Source: Solidesulfovibrio carbinoliphilus subsp. oakridgensis
GTDB taxonomy: Bacteria > Desulfobacterota > Desulfovibrionia > Desulfovibrionales > Desulfovibrionaceae
DNA length: 64,000 nucleotides
Direction of reading: 5' to 3'
Assembly: GCF_000177215.2 (NCBI RefSeq)
Contig: NZ_CM001368.1
Location: 3,603,625 to 3,667,624, forward strand
Positions within the stretch are counted from its first letter, which is position 1, and each line of letters starts with the position of its first letter. The position numbers were made by a program, and so were the translations under genes. Positions 61,556-64,000 of this stretch are shown piece after piece. The notes under the pieces were generated by a model, which was not told where the DNA came from, did no database searches, and worked only from the letters and a program-made list of their open reading frames with translations.

Positions 61556-61586
61556 AAAAAAGAGCGCGCCCCGGCGGTGCGCTCTT
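61556..61586 (-). terminator. Terminator behind the HPP gene
   Basis: Read leftward: a stem AGAGCGC / GCGCTCT followed by six Ts. It ends the CBS-HPP transcript before the YgjV-like gene. Confidence 0.85.
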
Positions 61587-61648
61587 GGGTGGGATAGTCC
61601 CGGGGGCGGGGCGTGGCAAGCCTTTACGGCATGGGGAGCGGTCCGGGG

Positions 61649-62194
61649 CTAGAGCCAGTATTCGGGATAGCGCCGGCCACGGGCCAGGTTGTTGGCGAGA
61701 AGGGCCACGACCAGCATGACGGCCGCGCCGCTTAACGCCGGCATAAGGACGTAGAGGTAGCCGAGGGCCGCCAGCTTCGGGCCGCCGGTCACGGCAATGA
61801 GGGCCGTGGCCCCGCCCGGCGGATGGAGGGTCTTGGTCGCGTGCATGAGGGCGATGGCCCCGGCCACGGCCAGGGCGCAGACCAGCCAGGCCGGACCCGG
61901 CACGGCCAGCCGGACCGTGACCCCGAAAAGGGCGGACAGGACATGCCCGCCGAGCAGGTTTCTCGGCTGGGCCAGCGGGCTTTTGGGCGCGCCGTATAGC
62001 AGCACGGCCGAGGCCCCGAACGAGCCGATCAGCATGGACAGCCCGGCCGGATCGGCCACGGCCTGGTGCAGCCAGGCCACGGCCCCGATGCCGCCAAAGG
62101 CCCCCGCGAACGACCAGACGATTTCCGACCAGCCGACCCGGGGCGGACTCTGGCCCGCGCCGCGCATCTTTTGGAAAAAGTTCATGCCGGACAC
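61649..62194 (-). CDS. HPP-family membrane protein
   Basis: A 181-residue protein with four hydrophobic helices and the signature TKTLHPPGGATAL near residues 120-132. The start is either GTG at 62194 or ATG at 62185, the latter overlapping the CBS gene stop as ATGA. HPP proteins have been linked to nitrite transport in plants; bacterial roles are uncertain. In some bacteria the HPP and CBS domains are fused in one protein, which fits this overlapped pair. Confidence 0.88.
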   Translation of the reverse strand: MSGMNFFQKMRGAGQSPPRVGWSEIVWSFAGAFGGIGAVAWLHQAVADPAGLSMLIGSFGASAVLLYGAPKSPLAQPRNLLGGHVLSALFGVTVRLAVPGPAWLVCALAVAGAIALMHATKTLHPPGGATALIAVTGGPKLAALGYLYVLMPALSGAAVMLVVALLANNLARGRRYPEYWL

Positions 62195-62826
62195 CCCGCG
62201 CTTTCGCCGGTCCCGCCGAGGATGCCCCGGCAGGACCGGACCACGTCGCCCCGGCTGACGATGCCAACGAGCCGGCCGCCGGCATCGAGGACAGGCAGCC
62301 GGTTGACCTGCCGTTCGGCCATGAGGGCCGCCGCCTCGGACCGGGGCCTGTCCGGGCCGACGGTCAGGGCCGGGGCGGTCATGACCTCGGCCACCCGGGT
62401 GTCGCCGCGTCCCGAAACGGCCGGAGCCTGGCAGGCGTCCGGATCGAGGAGCCGGGCGAGCAGGGCGGCCGGCCGGGCCGCGGCGTCGAGGCCGAGCAGG
62501 CCGAGCAGGTCCTTGGTGGACAGGACCCCGACCACGGCCGGACCGTCCGTGACCGGCAGGCCCGACACGCCGGCCCGGGCCATGGCCCTTGCCGCCTCGA
62601 GCACGGTGCGGCCGGGGCCGGTCGTCACCACGTCGCGGGTCATGATGTCGGCGACCGGCAGATCGCGGGCCAGCCGGGCCGCGGCATGGGCGTAGGCCAG
62701 CCGGTAGAGGGCCAGGGCGTCGGCCGGGGACACGTCGATGTAGCCGCCGATGTGGCGCATGGCGTCGAGGATGTCCTCGACGGCGAGGGCGTCCGGGCCG
62801 ACGGCCCGGGGGTGTTCGTGAGCCAT
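62182..62826 (-). CDS. Tandem CBS-domain protein
   Basis: A 214-residue protein with GGAGG before the ATG at 62826. Two CBS units are visible: VADIMTRDVVTTGPGRTV near residue 55 and VAEVMTAPALTVGPDRPR near 145, the second ending in LPVLDAGGRLVGIVSRGDV. It would bind adenine nucleotides and regulate the coupled HPP membrane protein. Coupled by ATGA overlap. Confidence 0.88.
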   Translation of the reverse strand: MAHEHPRAVGPDALAVEDILDAMRHIGGYIDVSPADALALYRLAYAHAAARLARDLPVADIMTRDVVTTGPGRTVLEAARAMARAGVSGLPVTDGPAVVGVLSTKDLLGLLGLDAAARPAALLARLLDPDACQAPAVSGRGDTRVAEVMTAPALTVGPDRPRSEAAALMAERQVNRLPVLDAGGRLVGIVSRGDVVRSCRGILGGTGESAGCPA

Positions 62827-62959
62827 GGTCGTTCCTCCTGCGGGCAGCCTGCCCGAATCCGGACGTGCCCAGGTATGACCTAAGTCAAAAACCGAATCAT
62901 GCCCATGGCGTCCCTCCCTCTCCCTCCTGCCGACAACCGCATCCGCCCCAACAAACGAA

Positions 62960-62987
62960 AAGGGGACGGACAATCGCCCGTCCCCTT
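62960..62987. terminator. Hairpin ahead of repeat B copy 2
   Basis: A perfect 10-bp stem AAGGGGACGG / CCGTCCCCTT with an 8-base loop, leading into GTTTCGAAGG of repeat B. It lies between the CBS gene promoter region and the glnB stop. Confidence 0.5.
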
Positions 62988-63002
62988 GTTTCGAAGGAGG
63001 GT

Positions 63003-63039
63003 GTGGGAGGAAACGCTTTTCAAAAGCGTTTCCTCCCAC
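63003..63039. repeat. Repeat family B, copy 2
   Basis: A perfect 18-bp stem GTGGGAGGAAACGCTTTT / AAAAGCGTTTCCTCCCAC around a single C, preceded by GTTTCGAAGGAGGGT. Compared with copy 1, paired bases differ on both arms together. It lies 13 bases behind the glnB stop. Confidence 0.88.
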
Positions 63040-63052
63040 GTCTTTTCTTCTC

Positions 63053-63406
<354 letters not shown>

Positions 63407-64000
63407 TTATCGGTGCGTTTTCTGCAGGACGAATTCCGGGTAGGCGGACACGGCCACTTCGTGCTGGTCCAGGCCTTCGAGTTCGTGCTCGGGCTTTACA
63501 CGAAGCGGGATGACGAGGTCCAGGACCTTGAAGAAGGCGTACATGACGATGAAGACAAAGACGAAGTTGGTGCAGATGCCGAGGATCTGGGCCATGAGCT
63601 GGCCGCCGTCGCCGTAGAAGAGGCCTTTGACCGTGCCGGTCACGCCGTTTAACCCGTCGCCGTAGGTGCCGTCGGCGAAAAGGCCGACCGAGAGCACGCC
63701 GAAGGCGCCGTTGACGCCGTGGACCGAGATGGCGCCGACCGGGTCGTCAATCTTGAGCGTGCGTTCGACGAAGAAGACGCTGAGGCAAAGGAGCACGCCG
63801 GCGATGGCGCCGATGATGACGGCCGAAACGGAGTTGACGAAGGCGCAGGGGGCGGTGATGGCGACCAGACCGGCCAGCAGGCCGTTGGCGACCATGGAGA
63901 TGTCGGGCTTGCCGTAGAAGGTCCACATGTAGAGCATGGCGCTAAAGGCGCCGGCGGCCGAGGCCAGCATGGTGTTGGTGGCCACGACGCCGATGCGCAG
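63407..64000 (-). CDS. amt: Ammonium transporter, C-terminal part
   Basis: The gene runs off the right edge, so the N-terminal half is missing here. About 197 residues are visible, with five to six membrane helices. AISVHGVNGAFGVLS contains one of the twin channel histidines. The cytoplasmic tail DQHEVAVSAYPEFVLQKTHR is where PII docks. It is co-transcribed with the PII gene. Confidence 0.92.
   Translation of the reverse strand: MRIGVVATNTMLASAAGAFSAMLYMWTFYGKPDISMVANGLLAGLVAITAPCAFVNSVSAVIIGAIAGVLLCLSVFFVERTLKIDDPVGAISVHGVNGAFGVLSVGLFADGTYGDGLNGVTGTVKGLFYGDGGQLMAQILGICTNFVFVFIVMYAFFKVLDLVIPLRVKPEHELEGLDQHEVAVSAYPEFVLQKTHR

Noticed and set aside
62827-63039. An N-terminal extension of the CBS protein into repeat B
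   Set aside because: GGAGG directly precedes the ATG at 62826; the extension encodes the repeat hairpin and random sequence.

Overview
The window is GC-rich bacterial chromosome, densely coded on both strands, with no plasmid or phage hallmark. The protein set points to a sulfate-reducing deltaproteobacterium of the Desulfovibrionaceae (Desulfovibrio/Solidesulfovibrio-like). It includes a tungstate ABC transporter beside a MobB-like cofactor protein, cysteine-rich PAS kinases, a Liv transporter next to alanine dehydrogenase, FliA-type flagellin promoters and zinc-binding ribosomal proteins. This assignment is inference from gene content; no 16S gene is present.

Layout. 1-9.2 kb: a degenerate double GGDEF/TPR protein, an MBL hydrolase, a cysteine-rich flavoprotein, ComF, a fused trehalose synthase-maltokinase, and a PAS-type histidine kinase. 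9.3-13.0 kb: a four-gene cluster that looks like a Rad50/SbcC ATPase broken into two genes around an Mre11/SbcD-like nuclease, with an extra coiled-coil protein. 13.0-19.5 kb: a tiny secreted cysteine-rich peptide missed by ordinary ORF length cutoffs, a CBS protein, a membrane protein coupled to a cyclic-nucleotide-gated MscS channel, TatD and two response regulators. 19.5-25.2 kb: a DUF4911-like protein, an M24 peptidase, a flavin amine-oxidase/UGM-like protein, an RRM protein, a TPR protein and PurU. 25.4-31.5 kb: alanine dehydrogenase and a complete LivKHMGF transporter. 31.5-35.0 kb: a low-complexity Asp-Gly repeat protein, DgkA, a small helical protein and an outer-membrane barrel.

35.1-53.7 kb is one uninterrupted collinear block of the str, S10, spc and alpha ribosomal operons (rpsL to rplQ), with secY, map and rpoA. 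It starts at a recognisable sigma-70 promoter and ends at a strong terminator. infA and adk are absent from their common places, and several genes start at GTG or TTG. After it come a LysR regulator, a flagellin gene with two FliA promoters exactly 200 bp apart, the tupABC tungstate operon with a MobB-like Fe-S protein, a GAF-type kinase, a YgjV-like membrane protein, an HPP/CBS pair, and glnB next to a truncated amt at the right edge.

Two dispersed palindromic repeat families occupy the spaces behind genes. Family A shares the 13-mer GCCTCCGGCGGCC followed by a hairpin (six copies). Family B has a 17-18 bp stem with compensatory changes between its two copies. The leading candidate for an undescribed system is the split Rad50-Mre11-like cluster; next are the CxCxxCxCxxCxC peptide and the Asp-Gly repeat protein.
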